Positions 5,932 through 13,867 of a stretch of 30,160 nt of DNA are shown piece by piece. The DNA comes from JAILZP01 sp037444185. Lineage in GTDB: Bacteria > Bacillota > Desulfotomaculia > Desulfotomaculales > Desulfocucumaceae. The number at the start of each line of letters is the position of its first letter. Position 1 is the stretch's first letter. The stretch lies in NCBI GenBank assembly GCA_037444185.1, contig JBBIMW010000030.1:1-30160 (forward strand), read 5' to 3'. A program made the position numbers and the translations under genes. The notes beneath the pieces were generated by a model, which was not told the DNA's origin, did not search any database, and saw nothing but the letters and a program-made list of their open reading frames with translations.

Positions 5932-8568
5932 TTGACAAATTGGGCGAAGGCGGCCGGAGGGCCCTCGGCCGTGATAGCGGTGGCACTGGCTGCAATGTGC
6001 CTGCTGTTGCCTTTTTCGGCAGGGGCTTCAACCCTTGGCGGCCGGATTCTGGAAGCGGTTCCTGTGGCGGAAGGGATTTTACTGGAAAAACGTGTGGTGG
6101 CGGCGGGCGGCGAGAAGGTGCTGGTGTTCGTTCTCAAGGCGGACCTGGGCAACCAGTATTTGAAAATGAATACACTGGTGGGATCCGGCGGCACAATGGA
6201 CAAAAACGCCAGAGTCACTGACATGGCGGTGGGCGCCGGGGCCGTTGCAGCAGTGAATGCCGATTTTTTTCAAATGCTGGAAAGTGCCAGGCCAATAGGA
6301 ATGACGTACAGGGACGGACAGATGCTGACCAGCCCGCCCGCCAGGGACGATATGTACGGATGGGCGGTGAACAGGGAGGGCGTGCCGCTGATTGATCTCT
6401 TTTCATTCAGAGGCGGGGTGACTGCCGGGAACGGTATTTCATTTCCCCTGGCGGGCGTGAACAAACCGTCTTATATCACGGCCGGGGGAAAAAATTCCCA
6501 TGAAGACTCCCTTTTGCTGTACAACCGGTATTGGGGCCAGTCCAGCCGGGGCAGGGTTGGCGAAAAAGATCAGGTGGTTGAGGTTTTTGTAGAGAATGAA
6601 ACTGCGCTGGAGATTCGGGTCAGCCAGCCTGGCAAGGCTATTCCGGCAAAGGGATTCGTACTGGCCGGCAGGGGGGTGGCGGCTGAGTACATAAAAGCAA
6701 ACATCAAAGTGGGGGAAAAGGTAAAGGTGAATTATTCGGTTTTGCCGGACGGAGACAAAATATGGTCCGGCACCGGCGGATGGTCGCTTTTGGTCAGGGA
6801 CGGCCTCCCTGTCCCCGTCCAGCCCTCCGGTATCAACGGCTTGAATGCCAGGACGGCCTTAGGATATACCAGGGACAGAAAAACACTTTATGTTGTGGTT
6901 GTGGAGAAGAGTACATTCAGCCGGGGGTTTACCCTGGACGAGCTGGCTGAATACATGTCCCGTCTGGGTGTTGACCGGGCGCTGAACCTTGACGGAGGCG
7001 GTTCCTCCACCATGGTGGCCAGGCCCTTGGGGGAGGAGAAGGCGGTACTGGTGAACACGCCTCAGAAGGAAGTGCAAAGACCGGTGCCCAGCGCCATGGC
7101 TTTTTTTTCCACAGCCCCCGGTGGAAATCTCGCCGGGCTGGTTGTCAGAGGTCCCGGCAGAGTTCTTCCGGGTGACAGGATATCCTATGCATTAAAAGGA
7201 TATGACAGTCATTATAATCCCCATCCGGTGAATCCGGAGGACGTAAGCTGGCGGCTGGCTTCAGGAAAGGGCGTCCTCTACGGTAACGATTTCACCGCCG
7301 GGGAAAGCGGTGTCGTGGTTATCTCGGCCAGCCACCGGGGTATGCGGGCCGAAAAAACCATCCGGGTGCTTGGTTCCGGTGAGATCGAAAAAATAACCGT
7401 ATCGCCTTCGGCGGTAGAAGTGTTGCCGGGTGAAGCCGCAGCCTTGAAAATCAGCGCCCGCGATCAGGACGGCAATGTATACCCCCTTTCTCCGGTGCAT
7501 TACACCGTGTCCCTGGACCCAGGGCTGGGGCAGATGGAAAACGGGCTTTTCAGAGCGTCTGAAAAGCCCGGGACGGGAGAAATAAAGATTTCTTTTTTGG
7601 GGACCGCCGCCATGGTGCCGGTGACGGTAAAGGCCGGGGAAAAGTCTGTGTATGAACATATTCCGGCACAGCCGGGGACAATGGTCCTGGGGGATCTGGA
7701 CATTTCCTTCGGAAGCGGGGCCTTTATAAGCGCCGCGACGGTTATTGCCACATACGGCAATGTTTTGCCCGGGCCCGTCCCAGGCCGCTACAAGCCGGTG
7801 TCCGCGGTTGTGCTGCACTCTCCGGACAATGCCGCTGCGCTTTCGGAACCTGCCGCCGCAGCCTGGAGATTTGCGCCCGGAGAGGACGGAAGAATTGCCG
7901 TAATACAGTTTCTCGGAGGCGGTTGGCGCGAGGTCCCCTCTAAGATCGTCGGAAACCGGGTGTTTTTCACTTTCTGGGAACTGGCGCCGGTGGTGTTGGT
8001 GAGGGATAATAAACCTCCGGAGGAATTCAAAGATATGGCCCGCCACTGGTCCGCCGGGGCCGTTGCAAAATTGTCGTCCGCCGGCGTTGTAAACGGTTAT
8101 CCGGGGAATATTTTCGCGCCGGACAGGCAGATCACCAGGGCTGAGTTTGTGGTGATGATTTGCAGGGCCATGGGATGGCAGCCGGCGCAGGCGGACGGGC
8201 AGTTCCTTGACAGCGGCTCCATGCCGGGATGGGCTTCGGGGTATATACGGGCCGCCGCCCGGAGGGGGCTGGTGTCAGGCTACGGTGACAATACTTTCCG
8301 TCCCTCAAATCCGGTCACCAGGGCCGAGATGGCCGTTATGATCAATAGGTTGCTGTCGCTGCCGCCGGCAGGCGACGCAGTGCTGTCCGGTATTTTCACC
8401 GACGGCGGATCCGTGCCGCCGTGGGCGGTGGATCAAGTGTCCAGAATATATGCTGCGGGCATAATGAAAGGTGACGGCCAGAAAAAATTCAGGCCCCGGG
8501 ATAAGGCTACCAGGGCCGAGAGTGCGGTGCTGGTGGACAGTGCCCTTAATTACCTGAACAACCGGTAG
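5932..8568 (+). CDS. Secreted phosphodiester glycosidase-like (NAGPA/DUF2233) protein with three SLH domains
   Basis: Predicted cell-surface protein of 878 residues. The first 33 residues are a signal peptide with a hydrophobic core ending near AGAS. Residues about 75-390 form a phosphodiester glycosidase domain, related to the enzyme that removes N-acetylglucosamine from GlcNAc-phosphate diesters; the NLDGGGSST signature lies near residue 350. A bacterial Ig-like region follows (about 395-570), then a linker, then three SLH domains starting near 699, 757 and 821, each with a TRAE motif, which normally bind pyruvylated secondary cell-wall polymer. TTG 5932 lies eight bases after GGGAGG (5918-5923); the TTG at 5926 is too close to it. 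Fused to SLH repeats, the enzyme probably acts on wall or exopolysaccharide phosphodiester linkages at the surface. Substrate is inferred, not shown. Confidence 0.88.
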   Translation: MTNWAKAAGGPSAVIAVALAAMCLLLPFSAGASTLGGRILEAVPVAEGILLEKRVVAAGGEKVLVFVLKADLGNQYLKMNTLVGSGGTMDKNARVTDMAVGAGAVAAVNADFFQMLESARPIGMTYRDGQMLTSPPARDDMYGWAVNREGVPLIDLFSFRGGVTAGNGISFPLAGVNKPSYITAGGKNSHEDSLLLYNRYWGQSSRGRVGEKDQVVEVFVENETALEIRVSQPGKAIPAKGFVLAGRGVAAEYIKANIKVGEKVKVNYSVLPDGDKIWSGTGGWSLLVRDGLPVPVQPSGINGLNARTALGYTRDRKTLYVVVVEKSTFSRGFTLDELAEYMSRLGVDRALNLDGGGSSTMVARPLGEEKAVLVNTPQKEVQRPVPSAMAFFSTAPGGNLAGLVVRGPGRVLPGDRISYALKGYDSHYNPHPVNPEDVSWRLASGKGVLYGNDFTAGESGVVVISASHRGMRAEKTIRVLGSGEIEKITVSPSAVEVLPGEAAALKISARDQDGNVYPLSPVHYTVSLDPGLGQMENGLFRASEKPGTGEIKISFLGTAAMVPVTVKAGEKSVYEHIPAQPGTMVLGDLDISFGSGAFISAATVIATYGNVLPGPVPGRYKPVSAVVLHSPDNAAALSEPAAAAWRFAPGEDGRIAVIQFLGGGWREVPSKIVGNRVFFTFWELAPVVLVRDNKPPEEFKDMARHWSAGAVAKLSSAGVVNGYPGNIFAPDRQITRAEFVVMICRAMGWQPAQADGQFLDSGSMPGWASGYIRAAARRGLVSGYGDNTFRPSNPVTRAEMAVMINRLLSLPPAGDAVLSGIFTDGGSVPPWAVDQVSRIYAAGIMKGDGQKKFRPRDKATRAESAVLVDSALNYLNNR

Positions 8569-8583
8569 GGTAGGGAGACCTTC

Positions 8584-8636
8584 GGTACCGGTTACTTAAG
8601 TTATTAAGTTATTGATTTTGATAGGCACCCGGTACC
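8584..8636. terminator. Possible bidirectional terminator between convergent genes
   Basis: Inverted arms GGTACCGG (8584-8591) and CCGGTACC (8629-8636) enclose an AT-rich loop that contains a direct repeat AAGTTATT AAGTTATT. It sits between the SLH protein gene (ends 8568) and the convergent crotonase gene (ends 8653). The loop is long and there is no strong T run, so the assignment is tentative. Confidence 0.35.
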
Positions 8637-8652
8637 TGTTGTCACGTTGTCT

Positions 8653-9429
8653 TTATTTATTGCCCCACCGGGGCTCCCTTTTTTCCAGGAAGGCCGTTAT
8701 TCCCTCCCGGGCGTCCCCGGTGGTGCTGCTCAGCGCCATTACCTCCGTGGCATAATCAAAGGCCATGAAGTCTTCCATGTTGATCTGCCTGTAAAATGCC
8801 TTTTTGCCCAGGCCAATGGCGGACAGGCTGTACCCGGCTATTTTTTCGGCCAGCTTTCTGGTGGCCTGTTCCAGTTCCCCGGGCGGGACCACCTTGTTCA
8901 CCAGGCCGTGGGTCAGTGCTTCCCCGGCGGATATGAAGTCGGCGGTGAAAAGCATTTCCATGGCCTTTTTTCTGCCTATGTTGCGGCTTAGAAAGACCGA
9001 CGGGGTGGTGCAGAAAAAGCCGATTCTGGCTCCGGGGGTGGAAAAAAGAGCGTCTTCGGCGGCCACTGCCAGATCGCATGCCGCCACCAGCTGGCAGCCT
9101 CCGGCGGTGGCGATGCCGTGCACCTGGGCGATTACAGGCTGGGGAATGTCCCGGATTGATCGCATGGTTTCCCCGCAGGCCTGGAAGACATTGAGCACCT
9201 CCTGGGGGCTGCCGCCGGCTATCTCCCGCAGATCATGGCCGGCGGAAAACACTTTCCCCGCACCCCTGACCACCACCGCGTGGACCTTTTGCTCCCGCCC
9301 TATTTCAATCAGCAGGCGGGTGATTTCCTGAAGCATCTCCAGGGACAGGGGATTGCGTTTTTCCGGCCGGTTGAGGGTTATGTAGCCTATTTTTCCCTCG
9401 GCATTGAATAGAATATTTTGATAGTTCAC
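8653..9429 (-). CDS. Enoyl-CoA hydratase/isomerase (crotonase) family protein, ECHDC3-like
   Basis: A 258-residue crotonase-fold protein, cytoplasmic. The CoA/oxyanion-hole region is visible as FSAGHDLREI (61-70) and HGIATAGGCQ (104-113). The two catalytic glutamates of enoyl-CoA hydratase (Glu144 in GCEL and Glu164 in QPE of the rat enzyme) correspond here to Gln113 and Gly133, exactly 20 residues apart, so ordinary hydratase chemistry is doubtful. The AGHDLREI and FFCTTPSV stretches resemble the ECHDC3 group, whose reaction is poorly known. GTG 9429 is chosen because GGGAGG lies eight bases upstream; an in-frame ATG at 9453 would start before that ribosome site. It stands alone, with no other fatty-acid genes nearby. 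Confidence 0.85.
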   Translation of the reverse strand: MNYQNILFNAEGKIGYITLNRPEKRNPLSLEMLQEITRLLIEIGREQKVHAVVVRGAGKVFSAGHDLREIAGGSPQEVLNVFQACGETMRSIRDIPQPVIAQVHGIATAGGCQLVAACDLAVAAEDALFSTPGARIGFFCTTPSVFLSRNIGRKKAMEMLFTADFISAGEALTHGLVNKVVPPGELEQATRKLAEKIAGYSLSAIGLGKKAFYRQINMEDFMAFDYATEVMALSSTTGDAREGITAFLEKREPRWGNK

Positions 9430-9652
9430 ATCCTTCGCCTCCCGGCAGACCATTATTTTTACTCTATTCTCTTCTACGGCGCACCCGTCAACTCCTTTTC
9501 ACCAACAAATCGCCGGCGAATTCCGGGATGTGCCTTGCAGGTGAAGCACAGGAGGAATTGCCGGTATTTTGTTGAATTCTTATTTGCAGAAGATTCAGAG
9601 TAACAATTCGACACCGTTGACATAAATCAGCTGTAATAAGGGGGTAGCGTAC

Positions 9653-10000
9653 TTGGACCTGGAGACGGCGGCATATCTGCTGAGGGGATGGATTGGCGGG
9701 TTCATCGCTTCTTACGTGGTGTACTACATTCAGAACAGGTTTGTGTTCAATAAGCTGGAGGTGGTCAAGGCCTTCAGGATTTCTCTGGTCTCGACCTTTG
9801 TGCTGCTGGTGATAGTGTCCGATTACTCCATCCCGGAAGCACTGTTGTTTTATACCCCGGCCGCCATTAATATATATATCATAGAAACCCTGAGGTTCAA
9901 CAGGAAGCCCTGTCCCCGCTGCAGCCGGAGGCTGAAGAAAGACGCCAGCGCGTGCATTTACTGCGGCGCTTCCCTGCCGGCCCCGGCCCCGAATTCCTGA
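9653..10000 (+). CDS. Small membrane protein with C-terminal zinc ribbon
   Basis: Unrecognised 115-residue protein. Residues about 5-25 and 42-80 are hydrophobic and look like two or three membrane helices. The C-terminal 35 residues carry CPRC (about 83-86) and CIYC (about 97-100), a CxxC-CxxC zinc ribbon of the type seen in many small bacterial membrane proteins, with KK and basic residues between. TTG 9653 follows GGGGG at 9640-9644. The gene is alone on this strand between the crotonase gene (divergent) and the convergent phosphoesterase gene. Function unknown; the zinc ribbon probably faces the cytoplasm and may mediate protein or nucleic-acid contacts. Confidence 0.7.
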   Translation: MDLETAAYLLRGWIGGFIASYVVYYIQNRFVFNKLEVVKAFRISLVSTFVLLVIVSDYSIPEALLFYTPAAINIYIIETLRFNRKPCPRCSRRLKKDASACIYCGASLPAPAPNS

Positions 10001-10050
10001 ACCGGACCGCAAGAACCACGCCGGCGAAGAATTTTCCTTCGTCGCCAATG

Positions 10051-11475
10051 TTATTCCCTGTTTTTCGAGCTAAAAACATGTCTTTCCAGGCGGAGCCCGC
10101 TGTCAAGATTATTAATGGTGATGGTGTCGGCGGCAAGGAGATTCATTTTGCCATCGTCGGGGGCGTAATACTGGATCACCAGGGTATAGGGGGTCCTATC
10201 TCCCTGGAGCCTGCGCAGGCCTGCCGCTCCGGTGCTGCCCGGGCTAATGATGATGCTTCCGGACACCTCCCCCACCGACAGTTTGTGGTTGTGGCCGTGC
10301 AATATAACCGGCGCTTTTCCGGCCAGCCGCCAGGCTGTGCGGTGGTTGTGCAGTGCCAGTATGTCAGGCTTTTCCGGCTGACTTTTCAATAATTCCTCCA
10401 CATGGCTGGCGTGCCGGGTGATGGTGTCCGGGGACGGGGGCTCTATGCTGCCGGTTTTTGAAGAGGGGTCAGCCACCCCTAATACACGCAGATTTTTTGC
10501 CGTCACAGTGGTGCCGTCCAAAACTATGACGCCGGATATGGTTTTCATCTTTTTTATTGTTTCCGGAGAATCGTGGTTGCCGGCTATGAATAGATAGGGT
10601 ATTCCAAGTCCCGCCAGTCTTTCCGGGAGCAGCCCCTCCAGCGGGGTGCCGAAGTCGGAAATGTCACCGGTGTCTATGATCAGATCCACATTGAACAGTC
10701 CGGCGACACGCCGCACGTAATCCAGGGCGGCGGGATTGTTGTGGATGTCGGAAATGTGCAGCACTTTCACCATGCCCTCCCGATCCTCGCCGAAGGGTTT
10801 TAGTCTGTCTATCTGGTTGAGCAGTTGGTGAAGATTGTCAGCCATCGCCGTCAATTTATCGCTTAAAGTGTTTATTTTGCTGAAGGCGTCCCCCGCCATG
10901 CCGATGACCCAGGGAGCCGCTTTCAGCGCCCCGTCCAGTTCGGGGTTTTTAAATTTCCCGGTGTCATAAGTGGCGTAGGTGCCGGCCAGAAGGGCTCCCA
11001 CCGTCAGCACCGCCGCCAGGGACCCCTGCAAGTGGAGGATGCCCGGTTTGCGCCGCCATAAAAATACCCCGAAGGCTCCGCCGGCTGCTGCCAGCACCAT
11101 CAGCTTGAGGGTGAAAAAAGCCGCCGCTGTGCGCAGTTCACCGGTGGCGGCATTGATCAGGCCGCTGGGTTCCCGGCTCTTTTCCATCGTCTTCTGCACA
11201 GTCCGGGGGTCGATGCTTTCCAGTCTCACTGAAATCCGTAGGGGAGTGGCGTGGGTTTCAGCTCTTATTGTGGCCAGTGGCGGTATTTCCAGCACCGTGT
11301 ATCCTGCCGGGGACGGCTGCAGGCCGAGGCGCAACTGAAAGGCCTCTACCCGGACGTGATGATGTCCCAGCAGGCTGATAAAAAGGAAAGCCCCAGCCAG
11401 GGCGGAAAGCAACACTGCCAGTCCCGCAAACCTGCCTGACGGTTTTATGGCGCCTTTGGCTGCAGGGGCTTCCAT
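10051..11475 (-). CDS. Membrane-anchored calcineurin-like metallophosphoesterase
   Basis: A 474-residue protein with an N-terminal membrane half and a C-terminal phosphoesterase. Helices are likely at about 16-36, 119-139 and 148-168; the segment between the first two (about 40-115) would be outside the cytoplasm. The metallophosphoesterase domain starts near 236 and has all five motifs: SDIH (242-245), GD (270-271), GNHD (299-302), HNH (376-378) and GHNH (394-397), so a two-metal active site is expected. Such domains hydrolyse phosphomonoesters, diesters or nucleotides; the substrate is not predictable. ATG 11475 is preceded by GGAGGTG. It lies downstream of the M24 peptidase gene on the same strand, separated by a terminator-like hairpin. 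Confidence 0.86.
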   Translation of the reverse strand: MEAPAAKGAIKPSGRFAGLAVLLSALAGAFLFISLLGHHHVRVEAFQLRLGLQPSPAGYTVLEIPPLATIRAETHATPLRISVRLESIDPRTVQKTMEKSREPSGLINAATGELRTAAAFFTLKLMVLAAAGGAFGVFLWRRKPGILHLQGSLAAVLTVGALLAGTYATYDTGKFKNPELDGALKAAPWVIGMAGDAFSKINTLSDKLTAMADNLHQLLNQIDRLKPFGEDREGMVKVLHISDIHNNPAALDYVRRVAGLFNVDLIIDTGDISDFGTPLEGLLPERLAGLGIPYLFIAGNHDSPETIKKMKTISGVIVLDGTTVTAKNLRVLGVADPSSKTGSIEPPSPDTITRHASHVEELLKSQPEKPDILALHNHRTAWRLAGKAPVILHGHNHKLSVGEVSGSIIISPGSTGAAGLRRLQGDRTPYTLVIQYYAPDDGKMNLLAADTITINNLDSGLRLERHVFSSKNRE

Positions 11476-11508
11476 GCTTCACCTCCGGCCTCTGCTTAAA
11501 AATAATAA

Positions 11509-11566
11509 TATCCGCTGCATTTCACAAAAGCCACGGACAAATAATGGTGTGAAATCCATGCGGATA
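11509..11566 (-). terminator. Long-loop hairpin, probable terminator of the M24 peptidase gene
   Basis: On the minus strand the arms TATCCGC...ATTTCAC and GTGAAAT...GCGGATA pair with a small internal mismatch around a loop of about 23 bases, and the 3' arm runs into TTATTATTTTTAA. It begins 48 bases after the peptidase stop codon and ends about 33 bases before the phosphoesterase start, so it may also act as an attenuator for that gene. Confidence 0.5.
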
Positions 11567-11614
11567 CTATTTTGCGTTGCAGCCCATTAAGGTTACAGCC
11601 GGATACAGCCTCCT

Positions 11615-12796
11615 CTAGAGGTATTGTATCATCTCGTCAAATACCGTCAGTGTTTCCAGCCCGTCTTTTCCGACCACGAAGGTGTTTTCTATACCCACCT
11701 CGCCGTCGGGAAAAACGAATTTGGGCTCCAGGGCCAGGACCATGCCTTTCTCCAAGGGGATATTAAATCCCCGGGCAATCACCGGCAGTTCGTCCAGCTC
11801 TATGCCTATTCCGTGCCCCACAAAGGCCGCCGGCTCGGGGTGACCCATGAAATGATCCTTGAGGCCGAGCTCATCAGCCATTCCCAGGGCCAACCGGTAA
11901 AGGTCCCCGCACAGCACCCCCGGTTTGGCGCATTTTTTCAACTCTTCCTGGATGCTCACCGCCGCTTCGTGAGCTATGACAAATTTTTCCTGCAACCGGC
12001 CCAGGCAGAAGATCCTGGCCTGGTCCACCATGTAACCGTCGTACACACCCACATAATCAACCATAACGGGCTCGTTTACAGTAATTTTTTTATTTCCGGC
12101 CCCGTGGGGAAAAGATGGCCCGAGCCCCGGCCCCCCCTCGGGGCTGTCCAGGAAACTGGGCACCGCCAGGTTTGGGCCGGACATGAGATGGCCGTATACA
12201 ACCTCCTGGTTGAAGGCCCTTATTCTGACGAACCCCTGATGGCCATGGCGGCGGTAGATCGCCTCCAATTGTCCGGCCAGCTCCACCTCGGTGATTCCTT
12301 CCCGGAGATGATTTTTTACCTGGGAAAACATTATCCGGTTCAGTTCGGCGGCGTCCTGGAGCACCTCCAGTTCGTACGGCGACTTGACCATCCTGGCGGT
12401 GCGGGCCAGCAGGCCGACATCCCTTATTTCAACTGGTGTAAAAAGATCCCGGTATTTAAGATAGAGAGCGGCGGGCAGCACATCCAGCTCAAAGCCCAGG
12501 GCCTTCATGCTTTTATGTCCGTACGAGCCTATTATCCCCGGCAGATCCTTGATGTTGTCCAGCGGGATCACTTCGTCCAGGGCGGATTCTTCCCGGGCCC
12601 TCCGGAAGCTCTTTTTAACCATCAGCACCGGTTTCCCCTCCGCGGGGATAAAAAGGTGTGACCGCTGCACAGTTCCGGCAAAATAAAACAGATCGGCGTT
12701 CTGGACGATGACGGCCCCGTCCAGGCCCTCTTTCTTCATTAAATTCTGCAGCTTGGCGATACGCCTGTACAGCTCTTCTTTCGGAGTGGCTCTCAA
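11615..12796 (-). CDS. M24 family metallopeptidase (Xaa-Pro aminopeptidase-like)
   Basis: Cytoplasmic 'pita-bread' peptidase of 393 residues, likely removing an N-terminal residue before proline or acting on dipeptides. Residues 1-135 form the creatinase-type N-terminal domain; the catalytic domain follows. All five metal ligands are visible: Asp247 and Asp258 (in MVDYVG and MVDQAR, eleven apart), His328 in GHGIGIELDE, Glu357 in LEPKF and Glu370 in GIENTF. TTG 12796 is chosen because AAGGGGG precedes it by about eight bases and the N-terminus then fits the family; an upstream in-frame ATG near 12874 lacks a ribosome site. The gene is divergent from the GerMN lipoprotein gene. M24 family membership is firm, but exact substrate (Xaa-Pro, Xaa-Pro dipeptide) is not. 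Confidence 0.92.
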   Translation of the reverse strand: MRATPKEELYRRIAKLQNLMKKEGLDGAVIVQNADLFYFAGTVQRSHLFIPAEGKPVLMVKKSFRRAREESALDEVIPLDNIKDLPGIIGSYGHKSMKALGFELDVLPAALYLKYRDLFTPVEIRDVGLLARTARMVKSPYELEVLQDAAELNRIMFSQVKNHLREGITEVELAGQLEAIYRRHGHQGFVRIRAFNQEVVYGHLMSGPNLAVPSFLDSPEGGPGLGPSFPHGAGNKKITVNEPVMVDYVGVYDGYMVDQARIFCLGRLQEKFVIAHEAAVSIQEELKKCAKPGVLCGDLYRLALGMADELGLKDHFMGHPEPAAFVGHGIGIELDELPVIARGFNIPLEKGMVLALEPKFVFPDGEVGIENTFVVGKDGLETLTVFDEMIQYL

Positions 12797-13175
12797 TGCA
12801 GAAACCCCCTTGCTGGAATTGTTACAAATAGTTTGGATCCCTTGCAAGAAAGTTGCCCAAAGCGGCACCATCAATCAAAGGATAAAAATATGCCTATCCC
12901 GCCTGAATCCTGGATTCCGGCAGAATAAGGAAGGCAGTATAAGCAATTTCAGTTCAGTGTATTTTAAATATACACCGTACACGCAGGTTGACGGTCCCCC
13001 AGTGCCGAAATTGGCATTAAGCGGCCCGGCGGGCGAACTTTCCGGAGGCCCGGCGTTTCTGATATAATTAAGGTGGGGTGCGGGCGCATAAAAATAGCAA
13101 TCTGGTAATATTTTACCATGGTCTGTATTAGGCGCTGTATGTCCCGGTCAGATATTGAAGGAGGCTGAAAAGCTG
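12797..13175. promoter_or_regulatory. Divergent intergenic region with a TATAAT box and a dyad
   Basis: Gap of 379 bases between the minus-strand peptidase and plus-strand GerMN genes. TATAAT occurs at 13063-13068 but its -35 (TTTCCG, 18 bases upstream) is poor. A perfect 16-base dyad TGGTAA-TATT-TTACCA lies at 13103-13118, roughly 35 bases after the TATAAT box, a position where an operator would act. No other feature is evident. Confidence 0.4.
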
Positions 13176-13745
13176 ATGGGGGAGCGTTCCAAAAGCTTGA
13201 TTTTATTTGTCCTGGGCCTGATATTTTTGTTCTGTTGGGCCGCAGGGTGTGCAGTAAGCCGTGAGGTAAGGCCGTCTCCCGGCGGAAGCAAGCCGCCGGC
13301 GGAATCCGGGCAAAAAGAAACCCGGGAAAGGATAACTCTTTATTTTGGCGACAGGCAGGCTCAGTGGCTGGTGCCGGAAGAGCGGGAGGTGATAAGGAAG
13401 GGTGAGCCCTTGGAAGAAATAGTCGTCAGAGAATTGATCAAAGGGCCCGCCGGTAAAGACCTGCACAGGAGCATTCCGGAAGGTGCGCAGCTGCTGTCTC
13501 TGACTGTGGCGGGCGGGGTAGCCCGGGTTAATTTTTCCAGGGAGTTTCAAACGAAGCACTGGGGTGGGTCAACCGGCGAGTCATTTACCGTGTATTCGGT
13601 GGTCAATTCCCTGACCCGGCTGGAGGGAATCGACAAAGTGCTGTTCTTGGTGGAGGGCGAAAAAATTGAAAGTCTGGCCGGGCACATGGATTTGACAGAA
13701 CCTCTGGGGCCAAGCAAGACTTTGATAAAAAAACAGTCACCCTAA
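13176..13745 (+). CDS. GerMN domain lipoprotein
   Basis: A 189-residue lipoprotein. The N-terminus has a basic start, a hydrophobic helix (about 8-24) and a lipobox AAGC whose Cys would be lipidated, followed by a proline/glycine-rich linker. Residues about 55-175 form a GerMN domain, recognisable from LYFGDRQAQWLVPEER, ELIKGP and VNFSREF. GerMN proteins occur in spore germination (GerM) and in various envelope proteins of Firmicutes, and bind wall or partner proteins; no enzymatic activity is expected. ATG 13176 lies 11 bases after AAGGAGG; an in-frame TTG at 13155 precedes that site. It is followed by the histidine kinase gene after 122 bases that include a likely separate promoter, so co-function is uncertain. 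Confidence 0.85.
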   Translation: MGERSKSLILFVLGLIFLFCWAAGCAVSREVRPSPGGSKPPAESGQKETRERITLYFGDRQAQWLVPEEREVIRKGEPLEEIVVRELIKGPAGKDLHRSIPEGAQLLSLTVAGGVARVNFSREFQTKHWGGSTGESFTVYSVVNSLTRLEGIDKVLFLVEGEKIESLAGHMDLTEPLGPSKTLIKKQSP

Positions 13746-13818
13746 AGAAGGCCGGTTGCTGTTCCGCAGTTGCTGCGGCATTGGCGGGTCAGGGGGCGGC
13801 TATACAGTTTTTAAATAC

Positions 13819-13847
13819 TTGTTCACTTATTCAGTCAATGCTAAAAT
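13819..13847 (+). promoter_or_regulatory. Possible promoter for the histidine kinase operon
   Basis: TTGTTC (13819-13824), 17 bases, TAAAAT (13842-13847). The start codon at 13868 is only about 15 bases beyond the expected transcription start, and no clear ribosome site precedes it. Confidence 0.45.
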
Positions 13848-13867
13848 CACAATAAAAAATAGAATCA

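Noticed and set aside
9618..9640. Promoter TTGACA plus TAATAA before the zinc-ribbon gene
   Set aside because: The spacing is only about 11 bases, too short for a vegetative promoter.
11624..12661. 345-codon plus-strand frame opposite the M24 peptidase
   Set aside because: The minus strand carries all five metal ligands of the peptidase; the plus frame has no family features.
13764..13778. Hairpin CCGCAG-TTG-CTGCGG after the GerMN gene as a terminator
   Set aside because: Perfect but short stem with no T run, so not supported as a terminator.
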